A stretch of 64,000 nt of DNA from Clostridium acetobutylicum ATCC 824 (GCF_000008765.1 NC_003030.1:592001-656000); one strand, 5' to 3'. Positions 36,156-46,151 are shown, numbered from the stretch's first letter. Translations and numbers: made by a program. Notes: generated by a model from the letters alone, not told the origin.

Positions 36156-36195
36156 ATTTTGTAAAACACCAAAAGTAATATAAAGGAGTAAGATT

Positions 36196-37794
36196 ATGAT
36201 ATTAAACAAAAGAAAAAAAGTATTGATAAGTATGGTGACAATGGTGGGTATACTATCACCATTAGCTAATAGCAAAGTTTATGCAATTCCAACAACATGT
36301 AATTCAGGAATATTTGTTGGTAGGGCTGAAAATTTAGACGCTATAGATATTATGAAAGATCCTAACTATACTGGAAAAGTAAGTATAGTTGGGTTTGATG
36401 TGGCTAATTGTTCGGATAATAATAGTGACGATAATCATAAGAATCATAATGAGACAGCAATTGGTAATGGCCCTACGCCAAAATGGCATAACTCTAATTA
36501 TACATCTGATTTTTTGAATGTGGCACAACAAGGAAAAGATACAATGATATCAGCTACATTACCCAACCCTGTTCCTAGTCAAGAAATTGGTTCAGTAGGT
36601 CAGATAGCCTATGGTTCGCAAATATCCGATGCTGATTTTAAAGAATTAGCTAGTGTAGATATTAAAAATATAAATCAGTCAAGTCCTTACTTTGTTAGGA
36701 ACTATGGACAAATGGTTAGCAAATTAGGAGATATAATTGAAAAATATCATACAGAGCTTATGGATAGCAATGGTAATGCAACCATATACTTGAGACCCTT
36801 TCATGAAATGAATTCACCTTGGTTATGGTGGGGATTTAAAAATCAGGATGACTTTAAAAATCTTTGGATACATCTTCATAACTACTTAGTGAATGATCGT
36901 AAGTTTACTTGGTTAAAATTCTGCTTTGCTGCTAGTGCTGGAGATCCTAGCTTAGATCCAGCACATGTCAAGGGTGCAAATTCATATTATCCAGGAAATA
37001 ATTATGTGGATACGGTAGCTTTAGATGGATATAGTGATGATCCTTCAAACGATAGCGGAATAAAAAAACAATATGCAGAACTTACAGCAACAGGAAAACC
37101 ATTTGGATTTGCTGAACTTGGTGCTAAAGTTGACGGGGATTTTGTTAATGTCCCGAATGAAAGGACTCAACAGAATGTTGAAACAAGACCATTTAATTAT
37201 CAAAAATGGAGTGATGCTATTCAAAAGTATTATTCTAATGCTAAATATTGCATAGTATTTGGTGGTGCATATGACCCTCGTAATAATCTTCATGGAACTT
37301 CACTTTTTAGTAATAGCCAGGAACCAAATACAAGTATAAATTATCAAGCGCATGTTCAGAATATAGGATGGCAAGACTCTGTACAAGATGGTGATGCAGC
37401 AGGAACAATTGAGAAAGCCTTAAGAATGGAAGCTATAAAAATTAATTATCCTAATAATGCAGGTTTACATGTAGAATATAGTGCACAAGTTCAGAATAAA
37501 GGTTGGATGCCAGCAGTAAGAGATGGAGCTATAGCAGGAACAGTTCAAGAGGGATTAAGAATGGAGGCTATAAAAATTTCTCTAAAAGATTCTTTGGGGA
37601 ATGTTTCAAATGATTATTCTGTATATTATAGAGCACAAGTTCAGAATAAGGGATGGATGCCATGGGTAAAAAATGGAGCTATAGCAGGAACAGTTCAAGA
37701 AGGATTAAGAATGGAAGCTATAGAGATATACGTTGTTAAGAATAATACACCTGTAGCTAATTTTATGGATAATAAAGTAGCAAATGCTCAATAA
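36196..37794 (+). CDS. Secreted GH26 beta-mannanase with three ChW repeats
   Basis: The 532-residue paralog of the two preceding mannanases has a signal peptide (NKRKK, core, cleavage near VYAIP). Its GH26 domain carries acid/base Glu in RPFHEMNSPW, LDGYSDD, and nucleophile Glu in GFAELGAKVDG. The three ChW repeats are more alike than in the sisters: QVQNKGWMP appears twice and the GAIAGTVQEGLRMEAI unit is nearly identical in repeats two and three, a sign of recent repeat copying. The substrate-side loops differ, with an extra NERTQQNVETR segment. It ends the tandem run and is followed by a very strong terminator. Confidence 0.93.
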   Translation: MILNKRKKVLISMVTMVGILSPLANSKVYAIPTTCNSGIFVGRAENLDAIDIMKDPNYTGKVSIVGFDVANCSDNNSDDNHKNHNETAIGNGPTPKWHNSNYTSDFLNVAQQGKDTMISATLPNPVPSQEIGSVGQIAYGSQISDADFKELASVDIKNINQSSPYFVRNYGQMVSKLGDIIEKYHTELMDSNGNATIYLRPFHEMNSPWLWWGFKNQDDFKNLWIHLHNYLVNDRKFTWLKFCFAASAGDPSLDPAHVKGANSYYPGNNYVDTVALDGYSDDPSNDSGIKKQYAELTATGKPFGFAELGAKVDGDFVNVPNERTQQNVETRPFNYQKWSDAIQKYYSNAKYCIVFGGAYDPRNNLHGTSLFSNSQEPNTSINYQAHVQNIGWQDSVQDGDAAGTIEKALRMEAIKINYPNNAGLHVEYSAQVQNKGWMPAVRDGAIAGTVQEGLRMEAIKISLKDSLGNVSNDYSVYYRAQVQNKGWMPWVKNGAIAGTVQEGLRMEAIEIYVVKNNTPVANFMDNKVANAQ

Positions 37795-37832
37795 GAATTT
37801 TAAAGGTTAATAATTGGAATTTTTTAATGATA

Positions 37833-37878
37833 AAAAGATGCTTTCAGAAATTATATCAAATTTCTGAAAGCATCTTTT
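37833..37878 (+). terminator. Strong terminator of the mannanase cluster
   Basis: Twenty bases (37833-37852) pair perfectly with 37859-37878 around a six-base loop. The stem starts with AAAA and ends with TTTT, so it works in both directions. Confidence 0.92.
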
Positions 37879-38020
37879 ATTTTTAGAATATATAAAACTA
37901 ATTTTTAGAAAATTCAATAATGAAAGTTATATGGCTCATCCTTTTTTAAGAACAATTTTTGAGGTTGTTATAACTCTTTATATGTTACATAATTTATATA
38001 AAGTGTTAGGGGATGATGAA

Positions 38021-38677
38021 ATGGATTTAGAGGAAATGAGCAGTTTTTTTAACAAACGTGTTAATGAATATGAGGAACATATGATGAATAACGTAGGGGG
38101 AGCTAATCAATATTATATTGAAACTGCAAAACTAATTCCTAGAGGGAAAGAGATAAATATACTTGATTTAGGGTGTGGAACGGGACTAGAATTAGATGAG
38201 ATTTTTAAAATTAATAATACAGTTAGAGTTACGGGAATTGATTTGGCTGAAAATATGCTAAGAAAAATAAAAGAAAAACACAAAGATAAGCTTGATAGAC
38301 TTACTCTGATTGTAGGAGATTATTTCAGCTGCGATATTGGAGAAAAGGTATTCGATGCAGCTTTATCGGTAGAAACACTACATCATTTTAATCATGAACA
38401 GAAAATTAAGTTATACAAAAAGATTGTAAGGTCACTTAAAGATAATGGGGTTTATATTGAAGCTGACTATATGGCGCCTAATCAGGATTATGAAGATCAC
38501 TGTTTTAACGAAAATAAAAGAATACGTTTAGAATTAGGAATAAAAGATGGATTTTACCATTACGATACTCCATGTACTGTAGAGAATCAAATAAAAATGC
38601 TATATAAGTCGGGCTTTAAATCCGTAGAGAAAGTATTTAAGGCCGAAAATACTGTTATTTTACTTGCAAAAAAATAA
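38021..38677 (+). CDS. Class I SAM-dependent methyltransferase
   Basis: The 218-residue protein has the SAM-binding motif NILDLGCGTGLELDE, an acidic end of strand two in TGIDLAENML, and LSVETLHHF as motif IV-V. These mark a class I methyltransferase of the UbiE/type 11 kind; the acceptor is unknown. ATG 38021 is chosen because TTAGGGGATGAT lies just before it. The longer reading from 37931 adds a hydrophobic stretch without a ribosome site. It stands alone between the mannanase terminator and the chemoreceptors. Confidence 0.83.
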   Translation: MDLEEMSSFFNKRVNEYEEHMMNNVGGANQYYIETAKLIPRGKEINILDLGCGTGLELDEIFKINNTVRVTGIDLAENMLRKIKEKHKDKLDRLTLIVGDYFSCDIGEKVFDAALSVETLHHFNHEQKIKLYKKIVRSLKDNGVYIEADYMAPNQDYEDHCFNENKRIRLELGIKDGFYHYDTPCTVENQIKMLYKSGFKSVEKVFKAENTVILLAKK

Positions 38678-38829
38678 TTTGAAATTTGCTTTAAGATATC
38701 TTAATTAATTTTAAGAGTACTTAAAGCTTTTTTTTACGCAATAATGAAACAAAAATGTGGAGAATAATCATGATTTTATTATAAATATAAACAATAATAT
38801 TATTTATTGTAATTTATTATAACAAAATG

Positions 38830-38858
38830 TAAGTTTTTGTTGCGATATACGATATAAT
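38830..38858 (+). promoter_or_regulatory. Candidate promoter of the first chemoreceptor (sigma-A or SigD-like)
   Basis: TATAAT lies at 38853-38858. TAAG, 14 bases and TACGATAT (38848-38855) also resemble the SigD motility promoter TAAA-N15-GCCGATAT, which would suit a chemotaxis gene. The two readings overlap and cannot be separated by eye. Confidence 0.35.
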
Positions 38859-38915
38859 ATATATGGTAGATATATAAAAAATAATAATTAAAGGTAATTT
38901 ATAGGAGGTTTTATT

Positions 38916-40643
38916 ATGAAGTTAATGGATTGGAAAGTATCTAAGAAAGTAGGTGTTTGTTTTTTATGTATAATAGCATGTTTTACAATAATTGTACTTA
39001 TTGATATATTTTCTATGAAGAACATAGATAATTCGTCATCAAAGGTTACAGAGAATTACATGCAAAGTATCATTAATCTTCATTACATAAATAATGATAT
39101 GTATAAATTAAAAATATATGCAAATGAACACTATACCGCTCCAGATGATAAGACTATGTCAGCCATAGATGATAGCATAAAGAGTACAAGGACTAATTTG
39201 AAAAATAACTTAAATGCATTTAGAATGACACTAAATGAGGGAGAGGAAAAAGATGTATTTAACGAGGTTGCGGAATTATGGGAGGATTATTCAAAGGTAT
39301 ACGACAAAAGTATGGAGTTATCACGTGAGAATAAAAATGAAGAAGCTTTAAAACTTTATTGGGAGAAAATGAAGGGAGATTCTAATAAAATTCAAAAAAA
39401 ATTAGATATGATGTTAAAGACAAATATTGACGAAGCTTCTCAGCAGAAAACTTACATAAAAACGGTTACTAGCAGGGGAGAGTACTTTGCAGTTGAGGGA
39501 CTAATAGTTGCAGACATTATAGCAATTATACTTTTATTATCAGTAAATAAGTTAATTGCTAGGCCTATAGTCAAGGCAAGTAGAGCAATAAAAGAAATTA
39601 TTTCTGATATTGAAAATAATGATGGAGATTTGTCAAAAAGAATTTATGTTAACACGAAAGACGAAATTGGAGAGTTAACGCTTGGAGTAGATGCATTTAT
39701 TGAAAGATTAGAAGATATAATAGGAAAAATACGAACTTCATCAGCTACTTTGGAGGGATCATCAAAATTACTCCTTGAACAAATTAGTTCTTCGAATATA
39801 AAAGTAGAAGAAACTTCGGCTACAGTTCAAGAAATTGCTGCTGGTATGGAAGAAACTGCAGCCTCAGTAGAAGAAATCAATGCATCCACAGATGATATTG
39901 AGAATGCGGTGGAAAAAATTGCACTAAAAGCACAAAGTGGGTCAGTAGCAACACAAAAAGTAAATTCTAAAGCAAATGAAATAAAAGTTAAAGCTGTAAG
40001 TTCGCAGAAGGCCGCAAGTGAAATCATACAAGTAGTGCAGGAAAATTTAGAGAAGGCACTTGTTAAATCAAAAGATGTAGAGAAGATAAACTTGTTAACT
40101 AGTTCCATATTAGAAATAACAGAACAGACGAATGTACTTGCCTTAAATGCTGCAATAGAGGCTTCGAGGGCAGGAGAAGCAGGAAAAGGATTTGCTGTAG
40201 TGGCGGATGAAATTAAGGCACTTGCAGAGGATTCAGGAAGAATAGCAAGTGAAATACAAAGTATAAATAGTATAGTAATAGAATCAGTTAAAAATCTTGC
40301 AGGGGATTCTAAAAGTGTTTTAGATTTTATTAGTAACCAGGTAATAAAGGATTATGATATGTTTGTAGGTGTATCTGAGGAATATACAAATGATGCAACA
40401 GCTATAAGTCAGTTAATGAATAATTTTAATGATACTGCTGATCAACTGAAAACGTCTGTTAATGGTATAGTTATAGCTATAAATGAAGTTTCTAGAACTA
40501 TAAATGAAGGAGCAGTTGGAACGCAAAACATTGCAGAAAAAGCATCTCAATTATCTAATGGTTTAAACCAAATACAAAATAAGATGAAGGCTGGTACAGA
40601 TGCTATAGTGGTACTTAATGAAACCACATCTATGTTTTCTTAA
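38916..40643 (+). CDS. Methyl-accepting chemotaxis protein with four-helix-bundle sensor
   Basis: The 575-residue receptor has a first membrane helix (about 13-30), an outer helical sensor of about 160 residues resembling the 4HB_MCP family, a second helix (about 193-213), a HAMP linker (about 214-270) and a long cytoplasmic coiled coil. The hairpin tip reads [29 protein letters not shown], the kinase- and CheW-contact site. It tunes flagellar rotation through CheA. The ligand is unknown. A stem-loop terminator separates it from the second receptor. Confidence 0.93.
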   Translation: MKLMDWKVSKKVGVCFLCIIACFTIIVLIDIFSMKNIDNSSSKVTENYMQSIINLHYINNDMYKLKIYANEHYTAPDDKTMSAIDDSIKSTRTNLKNNLNAFRMTLNEGEEKDVFNEVAELWEDYSKVYDKSMELSRENKNEEALKLYWEKMKGDSNKIQKKLDMMLKTNIDEASQQKTYIKTVTSRGEYFAVEGLIVADIIAIILLLSVNKLIARPIVKASRAIKEIISDIENNDGDLSKRIYVNTKDEIGELTLGVDAFIERLEDIIGKIRTSSATLEGSSKLLLEQISSSNIKVEETSATVQEIAAGMEETAASVEEINASTDDIENAVEKIALKAQSGSVATQKVNSKANEIKVKAVSSQKAASEIIQVVQENLEKALVKSKDVEKINLLTSSILEITEQTNVLALNAAIEASRAGEAGKGFAVVADEIKALAEDSGRIASEIQSINSIVIESVKNLAGDSKSVLDFISNQVIKDYDMFVGVSEEYTNDATAISQLMNNFNDTADQLKTSVNGIVIAINEVSRTINEGAVGTQNIAEKASQLSNGLNQIQNKMKAGTDAIVVLNETTSMFS

Positions 40644-40671
40644 TAATTAACAGTTAAATACAGATAAATTG

Positions 40672-40706
40672 AAAGCTGCGAAATGGTAAAAGATTTTCGC
40701 AGCTTT
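40672..40706 (+). terminator. Terminator between the chemoreceptor genes
   Basis: AAAGCTGCGAAA (40672-40683) pairs with TTTCGCAGCTTT (40695-40706). Confidence 0.85.
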
Positions 40707-40837
40707 ATTAATATTAGTAATATAATATTAAAAAAATGTCGAAAAAAATCGAATAAATGCTTTAGAAATAAAATTTTCAGGCGATAAAATTAATCATAAC
40801 AGAATATAAGAATTAAATTATAGAGGGGAGAAAAATA

Positions 40838-42577
40838 ATGAAAAGCGGTGGCATTAAAGCTAATCTATCTTTGTTAGTAATTTTCATGTTGATATTTGCA
40901 GTAGGTTTAGGAGGCTTTTCCTTTTATTCATTGAATAATATTAAAAGCGAAAGCGAGAAAAATGTAGCTACTGTTAGTAAATATGTTGTTTTAGTAGACG
41001 GTTCTAGAGAGGCACAAGTAACCTTTAAAAAGCAAGTACAGTCATGGAAAGATTTATTATTAAGGGGTTCTGATGAAGCTAAGTATAATACTTACTTTAA
41101 AGAGTTTACAGAGTACAATGAAAAGGTGACAAAGCAATTAGAGGAATTGAAAGGTACTATGAAGGAATTAGGACTAGATACTAATCAAATTGATAAAGTG
41201 TCATCAGAAATTAATCAGCTTCAAGAGAATTATTCAAATGCACTGAAAAGTTATGATAAAAATAATAAGGACAGTTACAAAATTGTTGATGCTTTAGTTA
41301 AAGGAATGGATAGAGCTCCAACTAATGATATGGATACTTTGGTTGGATCAATTAGAAAGAACTCAGAGACTCAAATAGCTAACATGAAGACAATATCAGA
41401 AAATAAAAATAAAAAATTAGCCATAGAGTTATTTGCTATTATTGCTATAAGTATGTGTATAGTTGGTTTACTTACACTCATTACATTAAAAACTTATAAG
41501 AGCATTGAAAAGTTTATAGAACAATTTAAAGCGCTTATGAAAAAGGCAGGAGATGGTGATCTTACTGTAGAAGGAGAAGTTTTTTCTAATAATGAATTAG
41601 GGGACTTAACAATTAATTTTAATGAGTTTATTAAAAAAATTAAAGCTTTAATATTGCAAACAAAAGATTTGAGTGATTTACTAGCAGCTTCATCAAATGA
41701 GATTCTTAGGGGGGCTGATGAAACGGTTAAAACTTCATATGAAATAGCAGAAACAATATCACAAGTTGCGGACGGTGCTACAAAACAATCTGCTCTAGCT
41801 AATCAGGGAAATGATATGGTGGTTAATGTTACAAAGGATTTAAATAAAGTTACTGAAACTACCAAGTCCATGAAGGAATTAGCAATAGAAACAGATAAAG
41901 TACTTACGGATGGTATCTCAAGTATTAAAACGCAGAACGAAAAAATGGAGGAAAGTAAAAAGACTACAAAAGATGTTTCAGAGGCTATATTGAATCTTTC
42001 TTCAAAATCATCTAAAATAGCAGAATTTGTTGAAGTAATCAATGGAATTTCTTCTCAGACAAATTTACTGGCCTTAAATGCATCTATAGAAGCGGCAAGA
42101 GCAGGAGAAGTTGGTAAGGGATTTGCTGTTGTAGCTGATGAAATAAGAATGCTAGCAGAATCATCTAGCACATCAACTACTCAAATCGAAGAATTAATTA
42201 AAGTAATTCAAAGTGCCATAAATGAAACTGTTCTAAAGATGAAGAAATTTGAAAAATCTATGGAGGAACAGATTGAGGCTATAAAAAATACAGAGAGTAC
42301 TTTCTGGGAAATAAAGGATTCAACTTCTAAGGTAGCTAATAAAGTTATAGATGTTTCCAACAGCACTCAAGTTATTGACGAAAATTCCATAGCACTTGAA
42401 AGAGCAATCAGTAACATATCATCTGTAGTTGAACAAAATGCTGCGGCTAGTGAAGAGGTTGCTGCATCAACAGAAGAGCAGGTCTCTTCATTAGAAGAAA
42501 TAAGTACATTGATTAATGATCTTTCTAAGTCTTCAGATAATCTTAAAAATCTTTTAGAAATATATAAAGTGAAATAA
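40838..42577 (+). CDS. Methyl-accepting chemotaxis protein
   Basis: A 579-residue receptor with a membrane helix at about 10-30, an outer helical sensor with a [12 protein letters not shown]-like segment typical of the 4HB or related bundles, a second helix near 190-212, HAMP and signalling domain. The tip is [33 protein letters not shown]. The C-terminal coiled coil ends without a CheR-docking pentapeptide. It differs from the first receptor in sensor sequence, so the two probably sense different things. It carries its own GAGGGGAG ribosome site and is closed by a symmetrical terminator. Confidence 0.93.
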   Translation: MKSGGIKANLSLLVIFMLIFAVGLGGFSFYSLNNIKSESEKNVATVSKYVVLVDGSREAQVTFKKQVQSWKDLLLRGSDEAKYNTYFKEFTEYNEKVTKQLEELKGTMKELGLDTNQIDKVSSEINQLQENYSNALKSYDKNNKDSYKIVDALVKGMDRAPTNDMDTLVGSIRKNSETQIANMKTISENKNKKLAIELFAIIAISMCIVGLLTLITLKTYKSIEKFIEQFKALMKKAGDGDLTVEGEVFSNNELGDLTINFNEFIKKIKALILQTKDLSDLLAASSNEILRGADETVKTSYEIAETISQVADGATKQSALANQGNDMVVNVTKDLNKVTETTKSMKELAIETDKVLTDGISSIKTQNEKMEESKKTTKDVSEAILNLSSKSSKIAEFVEVINGISSQTNLLALNASIEAARAGEVGKGFAVVADEIRMLAESSSTSTTQIEELIKVIQSAINETVLKMKKFEKSMEEQIEAIKNTESTFWEIKDSTSKVANKVIDVSNSTQVIDENSIALERAISNISSVVEQNAAASEEVAASTEEQVSSLEEISTLINDLSKSSDNLKNLLEIYKVK

Positions 42578-42600
42578 ATATAGTATAATATTAACAAAAT

Positions 42601-42631
42601 AAAAGCATGTGTATAGTATACACATGCTTTT
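42601..42631. terminator. Bidirectional terminator
   Basis: AAAAGCATGTGTAT (42601-42614) pairs with ATACACATGCTTTT (42618-42631) around three bases, between convergent genes. Confidence 0.9.
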
Positions 42632-42655
42632 ATTTTGTGGTTGCTAATAATATAA

Positions 42656-43141
42656 TTACATAGCCATATTTGGCATTTTTCCTATAATTTCTGGATTTAC
42701 CATACCGAATATCATAGCTATATGAGCTACAACAAGAAAACCGCCAACAAGCATAAAATGTATTTTCATTTTTTCATTTGCTGTTTTATTTCTAAATATT
42801 AAGCCTAACTCCATTAAGGCTATAGGAAGCAGGAAAATAACTCCACTCAGGTAGAAACCAACAGCAACAATATCAACCCAAGTATGCCAGCCACCGGTAG
42901 AAGTTAGTGGTATTACGGCTGTAAGCATTAGATATATAAAGATTCCAGTAAAATAAATACCAGCAAATATACCAACAATTTTGTTCAGAGTTTTAAGACC
43001 GCCTCTTTGTACTCTGTTGAAGATGATAAAAAATTCAGTAATTGTAAGAGTTTCAGCACAGATTACTGGTATAGCCATAAAAATAATTAAGTTCCAAGGC
43101 TGGTTTTGTGAAAGTAGAGACATATAATGTGTCATGTTCAT
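42656..43141 (-). CDS. Four- or five-helix membrane protein of unknown function
   Basis: The 161-residue protein is mostly hydrophobic, with helices near residues 18-38, 52-74, 85-108 and 127-150. His, Trp and Met residues lie near the membrane edges (GGWHTWVD, KIHFMLVGG, VAHIAMIFGMV), and the C-terminus is methionine-rich (GKMPNMAM). Paired helix histidines could hold heme or metal, but no known motif is recognised and no partner gene is adjacent. It reads away from the chemoreceptors and is divergent from the PC4-like gene, with a GGAGG-type ribosome site (43145-43150 in complement). Confidence 0.7.
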   Translation of the reverse strand: MNMTHYMSLLSQNQPWNLIIFMAIPVICAETLTITEFFIIFNRVQRGGLKTLNKIVGIFAGIYFTGIFIYLMLTAVIPLTSTGGWHTWVDIVAVGFYLSGVIFLLPIALMELGLIFRNKTANEKMKIHFMLVGGFLVVAHIAMIFGMVNPEIIGKMPNMAM

Positions 43142-43282
43142 AAGTTATTACCTCCATGTAGTTTATGAATTTATATTATAAAAAAAATATGAAGATAATA
43201 TAAAGATTTAAGTTGATGTTGAAATACTATAGTGATAGTATATTAAGAAATTAAAGTATTAAAAATTTATAGGAGGATATGT

Positions 43283-43507
43283 ATGGCAGCAAGTATAAAG
43301 TTTGAGATAAAAGAGCAAATAGCAGTACTTTCAGAATCGTCGAAGGGCTGGAAAAAAGAATTGAATTTAATTTCTTGGAATGGAAGAGAGCCCAAATATG
43401 ACTTAAGAGACTGGGATGAAGAACATAGTAAAATGGGGAAAGGTATAACTTTAAGTAATGAAGAGGTAAAAAGACTTAAAGAGATACTTAACGAAATGAA
43501 TGTATAA
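43283..43507 (+). CDS. PC4/YdbC-like single-strand DNA-binding protein
   Basis: The 74-residue protein matches the bacterial PC4-like family (YdbC of Lactococcus), with SSKGWKKELNLISWNGREPKYDLRDW in the beta sheet and a C-terminal helix KRLKEILNEM. Family members bind single-stranded nucleic acid as dimers and may help transcription or repair. The ATG follows AGGAGGATAT. A perfect hairpin terminator directly follows the stop, so it is a one-gene unit. Confidence 0.85.
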   Translation: MAASIKFEIKEQIAVLSESSKGWKKELNLISWNGREPKYDLRDWDEEHSKMGKGITLSNEEVKRLKEILNEMNV

Positions 43508-43530
43508 AGCTTCAAATAATAGAAGTCATA

Positions 43531-43571
43531 AAAAAAATCTATCATCGTATAATTAGGTGATAGATTTTTTT
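43531..43571 (+). terminator. Terminator after the PC4-like gene
   Basis: AAAAAAATCTATCA (43531-43544) pairs with TGATAGATTTTTTT (43558-43571). An apparent GTG start at 43557 for the next gene lies inside this stem. Confidence 0.88.
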
Positions 43572-43595
43572 ATAAGTTTATTTGGAGGAATGTTT

Positions 43596-43946
43596 GTGGA
43601 AGATAAAAGAACTGTTGAATTTGTTTTGGGTCTTATAGGAGGAATATTTGGTATAATTTCAGGAATAGGGGCAGTTGGTCTTGGAGGACTAGGATCCGCT
43701 GTTGGAGCCAGTGGTTCAACAACTGTTGGAGGGCTAGGTATTGTAGCTATATTATTTTCTGTATTAGGTATAGTGGGTGCAGTATTTGTTAGAACAAAGG
43801 GAAAATTAGGCGGAGCATTTATGATTATAGCTGCTATTGGAGGCTTCATATGTATATCCTATTTTTATATTCTCCCTGGAGTACTTTTAATAATACCTGG
43901 TTTAATGGGATTATTAAAGAAAAACCAAAGTATTAGTAAGAAATAA
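43596..43946 (+). CDS. DUF4064-like membrane protein
   Basis: This protein has 116 residues from the GTG at 43596, chosen because GGAGG lies nine bases ahead. A longer reading would start inside the upstream terminator. Three hydrophobic segments (about 7-40 with glycine-rich GLGGLGSAVGAS, 48-65 and 75-108) and a charged RTKGK loop fit the DUF4064 family, small membrane proteins of unknown role. It is closed by a hairpin (43958-43994). Confidence 0.75.
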   Translation: MEDKRTVEFVLGLIGGIFGIISGIGAVGLGGLGSAVGASGSTTVGGLGIVAILFSVLGIVGAVFVRTKGKLGGAFMIIAAIGGFICISYFYILPGVLLIIPGLMGLLKKNQSISKK

Positions 43947-43957
43947 ATTTTAGTAAT

Positions 43958-43994
43958 AAATTGTACATAATCATCTGATTTGATTATGTGCAAT
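43958..43994 (+). terminator. Hairpin after the DUF4064-like gene
   Basis: AATTGTACATAATCA (43958-43972) pairs with TGATTATGTGCAATT (43980-43994), with one G-U pair. Only a weak T tract follows. Confidence 0.65.
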
Positions 43995-44110
43995 TCCTTT
44001 ATTGAAAAATAAAAACAAGTGGAATACAATGTAAGAAATAAGAAAGTCAAATTGTAAAGATATTCAATAATGTTTTATAGATAACCATGATTTAGAAAGG
44101 AACTATAATA

Positions 44111-44590
44111 ATGAAATTTAATTGTCCACTTATAGTTGTAAATGATATTAATATCTCAAGAAAGTTTTACGAAGAGGTATTGTGTCAAAAGATAAAATAT
44201 GATTTTGGTGAAAATGTAGTTTATGAAGGGGATTTTTCTTTGCAGTTAAAATCTCATTTTGCAAATATGATTGATATAGATGAAAAAAGTATAAAATTTC
44301 AATCTAATGGTTTTGAATTGTATTTTGAGGAGGATAATATAGAAGCGTTTCTAAACAAGCTAAAACAAAATAAAGGTATTAATTATATTCACAGCTTGCT
44401 AGAACATCCGTGGGGACAGAGAGTTATTAGATTTTATGATCCGGATATGCATATAATAGAGGTTGGAGAAAGTATGGAGGGTGTTATTAAACGTTTCTTT
44501 AATGAAGGAATGTCCATTGATGAAATTACAAAACGCACTCAGCACCCTCTTGAGTTTGTAAAAAGAGTCCTACATTATAAATTGACTTAA
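44111..44590 (+). CDS. VOC/glyoxalase-family protein
   Basis: The 159-residue protein starts with the beta-alpha-beta unit LIVVNDINISRKFYEEVLCQKIKYDFG of the vicinal-oxygen-chelate fold. The second unit includes HPWGQRVIRFYDPDMHIIEVGES, with the usual late Glu. After this comes a short helical tail (residues 120-159) resembling a helix-turn-helix segment, not part of the basic fold. The role is unknown; relatives include glyoxalases and antibiotic-binding proteins. Its last 21 bases overlap the end of the convergent ImmA gene. Confidence 0.8.
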   Translation: MKFNCPLIVVNDINISRKFYEEVLCQKIKYDFGENVVYEGDFSLQLKSHFANMIDIDEKSIKFQSNGFELYFEEDNIEAFLNKLKQNKGINYIHSLLEHPWGQRVIRFYDPDMHIIEVGESMEGVIKRFFNEGMSIDEITKRTQHPLEFVKRVLHYKLT

Positions 44591-45004
44591 AACATTATAA
44601 GGAATCTGAGTTAGAGCAGCAATTTGCTCTAAAGACATTCCTTCTAGTTCAATTTCGTCAAATTTAATATTGATTAACTTGAATGCAAAGTAATTAGCTT
44701 GTCTTTCAAATTTACCTTTGTTTGAGAAAGTAAATGCAGCACAAAGTAAATCTGGATTACATAAAGCATGACCTAGTTCGTGAGATAGAATAAATTTTTC
44801 CAAAGACAAAGGTAAGTTGTCTTTTATAAAGATAATTTCATTATTTTGATAATCCCTATAATAAAGAGCATCTTTTTTTCTAAGAAGTATATTGTTAAAA
44901 GGAAGCTTTATTACTTTAATATTTAAACAATCGCAAAGTTCATGCACGTCTCTAGTTTTGAAATTAGATACCAATCCTAGGATTATGTTATCAATCCATT
45001 CCAT
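44570..45004 (-). CDS. ImmA/IrrE-family metallopeptidase
   Basis: A protein of about 144 residues with the zinc motif LSHELGHALCNPD near its middle, typical of ImmA proteases. In integrative elements and phages ImmA cleaves the ImmR repressor to release element genes. ATG 45004 is chosen because GGGGATGATG precedes it; starts up to 45019 are possible. It lies directly downstream of the XRE repressor gene on the same strand, the standard immR-immA order. The tail-to-tail overlap with the VOC gene marks the edge of the phage-derived segment. Confidence 0.87.
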   Translation of the reverse strand: MEWIDNIILGLVSNFKTRDVHELCDCLNIKVIKLPFNNILLRKKDALYYRDYQNNEIIFIKDNLPLSLEKFILSHELGHALCNPDLLCAAFTFSNKGKFERQANYFAFKLINIKFDEIELEGMSLEQIAALTQIPYNVLSQFIM

Positions 45005-45028
45005 TAACATCATCCCCAATATAAAGTA

Positions 45029-45451
45029 TTATTTTTTATACTTATAGCCTAGTAATTTTAGCTGACTTAAAAGCTCATTGGCAAATTCAAGTATTTCATT
45101 GTTGGTCATTTTATTTATGTCATAACCACCATAAGCAGCTAAAGCAGGTTGTTTTACAATAAATTGCATAGCTGCTTCAGGAGTTTTAAACTCTTCAAAG
45201 TCATTTGAATTTTCTTGGAAATTTTCATTAGAAGTTAGTGATCCAGAGGTATTTTGCTCGTCTGTAAGTTTATCTACAGTTACATCTAAGACAGAAGCTA
45301 TTTTTTGTAGTGTATTTATACTGGGATTTTTCTTTTTGCCACTTAATATTTCAGATAACGTCGACTGACCTATATTAGCTTCTTTTGCAAGTCTATATTT
45401 AGTCCAACCTTTTTTAGTCATATAGAATTCGATTCTATCTTTGTTAAACAT
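45029..45451 (-). CDS. XRE-family repressor (ImmR-like)
   Basis: The 140-residue protein has an N-terminal helix-turn-helix (YRLAKEANIGQSTLSEILSGKKKNPS, about 19-46), an acidic linker (about 65-90), and a short C-terminal helical part. It is probably the target of the adjacent protease and the repressor of the divergent phage-type gene at 45686. The intergenic region holds repeated ATTTCG elements, including two 15-bp copies just upstream of its start, so it probably also represses itself. Confidence 0.9.
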   Translation of the reverse strand: MFNKDRIEFYMTKKGWTKYRLAKEANIGQSTLSEILSGKKKNPSINTLQKIASVLDVTVDKLTDEQNTSGSLTSNENFQENSNDFEEFKTPEAAMQFIVKQPALAAYGGYDINKMTNNEILEFANELLSQLKLLGYKYKK

Positions 45452-45467
45452 ATAAAAGACCTCCGCT

Positions 45468-45623
45468 GTAATATTTCGCTATAAGTTAATAATAATTGTA
45501 ATATTTCGCTATGTCAATGTATTTCGCAAAAATTAAATATAATTTATAGTAATTAACTTATATAATAGTTGTAATTATTTCGTTAATGAGATAGTATATA
45601 AATATAGTTTCGCTATAACGAAA
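45468..45623 (+). promoter_or_regulatory. Operator array for the XRE repressor
   Basis: GTAATATTTCGCTAT occurs exactly at 45468-45482 and 45498-45512, 30 bp apart. Partial copies follow: ATTTCGC at 45521, GTAATTATTTCG at 45571-45582, and the palindrome TTTCG-CTATAA-CGAAA at 45608-45623. The array fills the divergent control region between the repressor and the late-regulator-like gene. Confidence 0.75.
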
Positions 45624-45685
45624 TAGAGCGCTATTTAGAAAAATTGTTATTTAACCATATAAATATGTATAGGGAGGCGAAGAAA

Positions 45686-46114
45686 TTGAGGAATGGTTGT
45701 AAGGAAATGGAAAGGCTTTTATGGGATTATAGAAATATAAAAGCTGAAATAAAAAATTTGGAGCTTGAAATTGAAGCTTCAAAAGAAAATTATGAAGGAC
45801 TAATAGCTGTTAGCTATAAAGAAAAAACAGCAGCTACGAATAAATTTAATTCTGTTGTAGAAAACGAAGTGTTAACTAGAGAAAACAAGGTACTTAATCT
45901 TGAAAAGAGAAAAAGGATTAAAGAAATACAAATAGAGAAGGTGGACAATGCTATTGATACTCTTTCTGATAATGAAAGGAGAATTATAGAACTTAGGTAT
46001 TTTTATAGGCTTCAATTTAAGCAAATATCAGAGAGACTTAATCTAAATGAAACTTATTGTATGCAATTAAAATCAAAAACACTATATAAACTAGAGACAC
46101 TTGTGTTTATATAA
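45686..46114 (+). CDS. Phage-type late regulator with sigma-70 region 4-like helix-turn-helix
   Basis: The protein has 142 residues from TTG 45686, eight bases after GGGAGG; a TTG at 45644 lacks a site. A long coiled coil (about 10-85) precedes a C-terminal helix-turn-helix: LSDNERRIIELRYFYRLQFKQISERLNLNETYCMQLKSKTLYKLE. This resembles the ArpU/RinA class that turns on late genes in phages of Firmicutes. Here it is separated from the repressor by the operator array. The genes it would normally control (packaging and head) are missing, with only a tail-like and a lysis gene set left. Confidence 0.78.
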   Translation: MRNGCKEMERLLWDYRNIKAEIKNLELEIEASKENYEGLIAVSYKEKTAATNKFNSVVENEVLTRENKVLNLEKRKRIKEIQIEKVDNAIDTLSDNERRIIELRYFYRLQFKQISERLNLNETYCMQLKSKTLYKLETLVFI

Positions 46115-46120
46115 GAGAAG

Positions 46121-46151
46121 CACCATAAAATATTGAAAGTATTTTATGGTG
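46121..46151 (+). terminator. Hairpin after the late-regulator gene
   Basis: CACCATAAAATA (46121-46132) pairs with TATTTTATGGTG (46140-46151). No T tract follows, so it may act as a processing or partial termination site. Confidence 0.5.

Noticed and set aside
37931-38020. Longer methyltransferase with an N-terminal hydrophobic segment
   Set aside because: No ribosome site before 37931, and a good one lies before ATG 38021.
43557-43595. GTG 43557 as the start of the DUF4064-like gene
   Set aside because: It lies inside the terminator stem of the preceding gene; GTG 43596 has a proper ribosome site.
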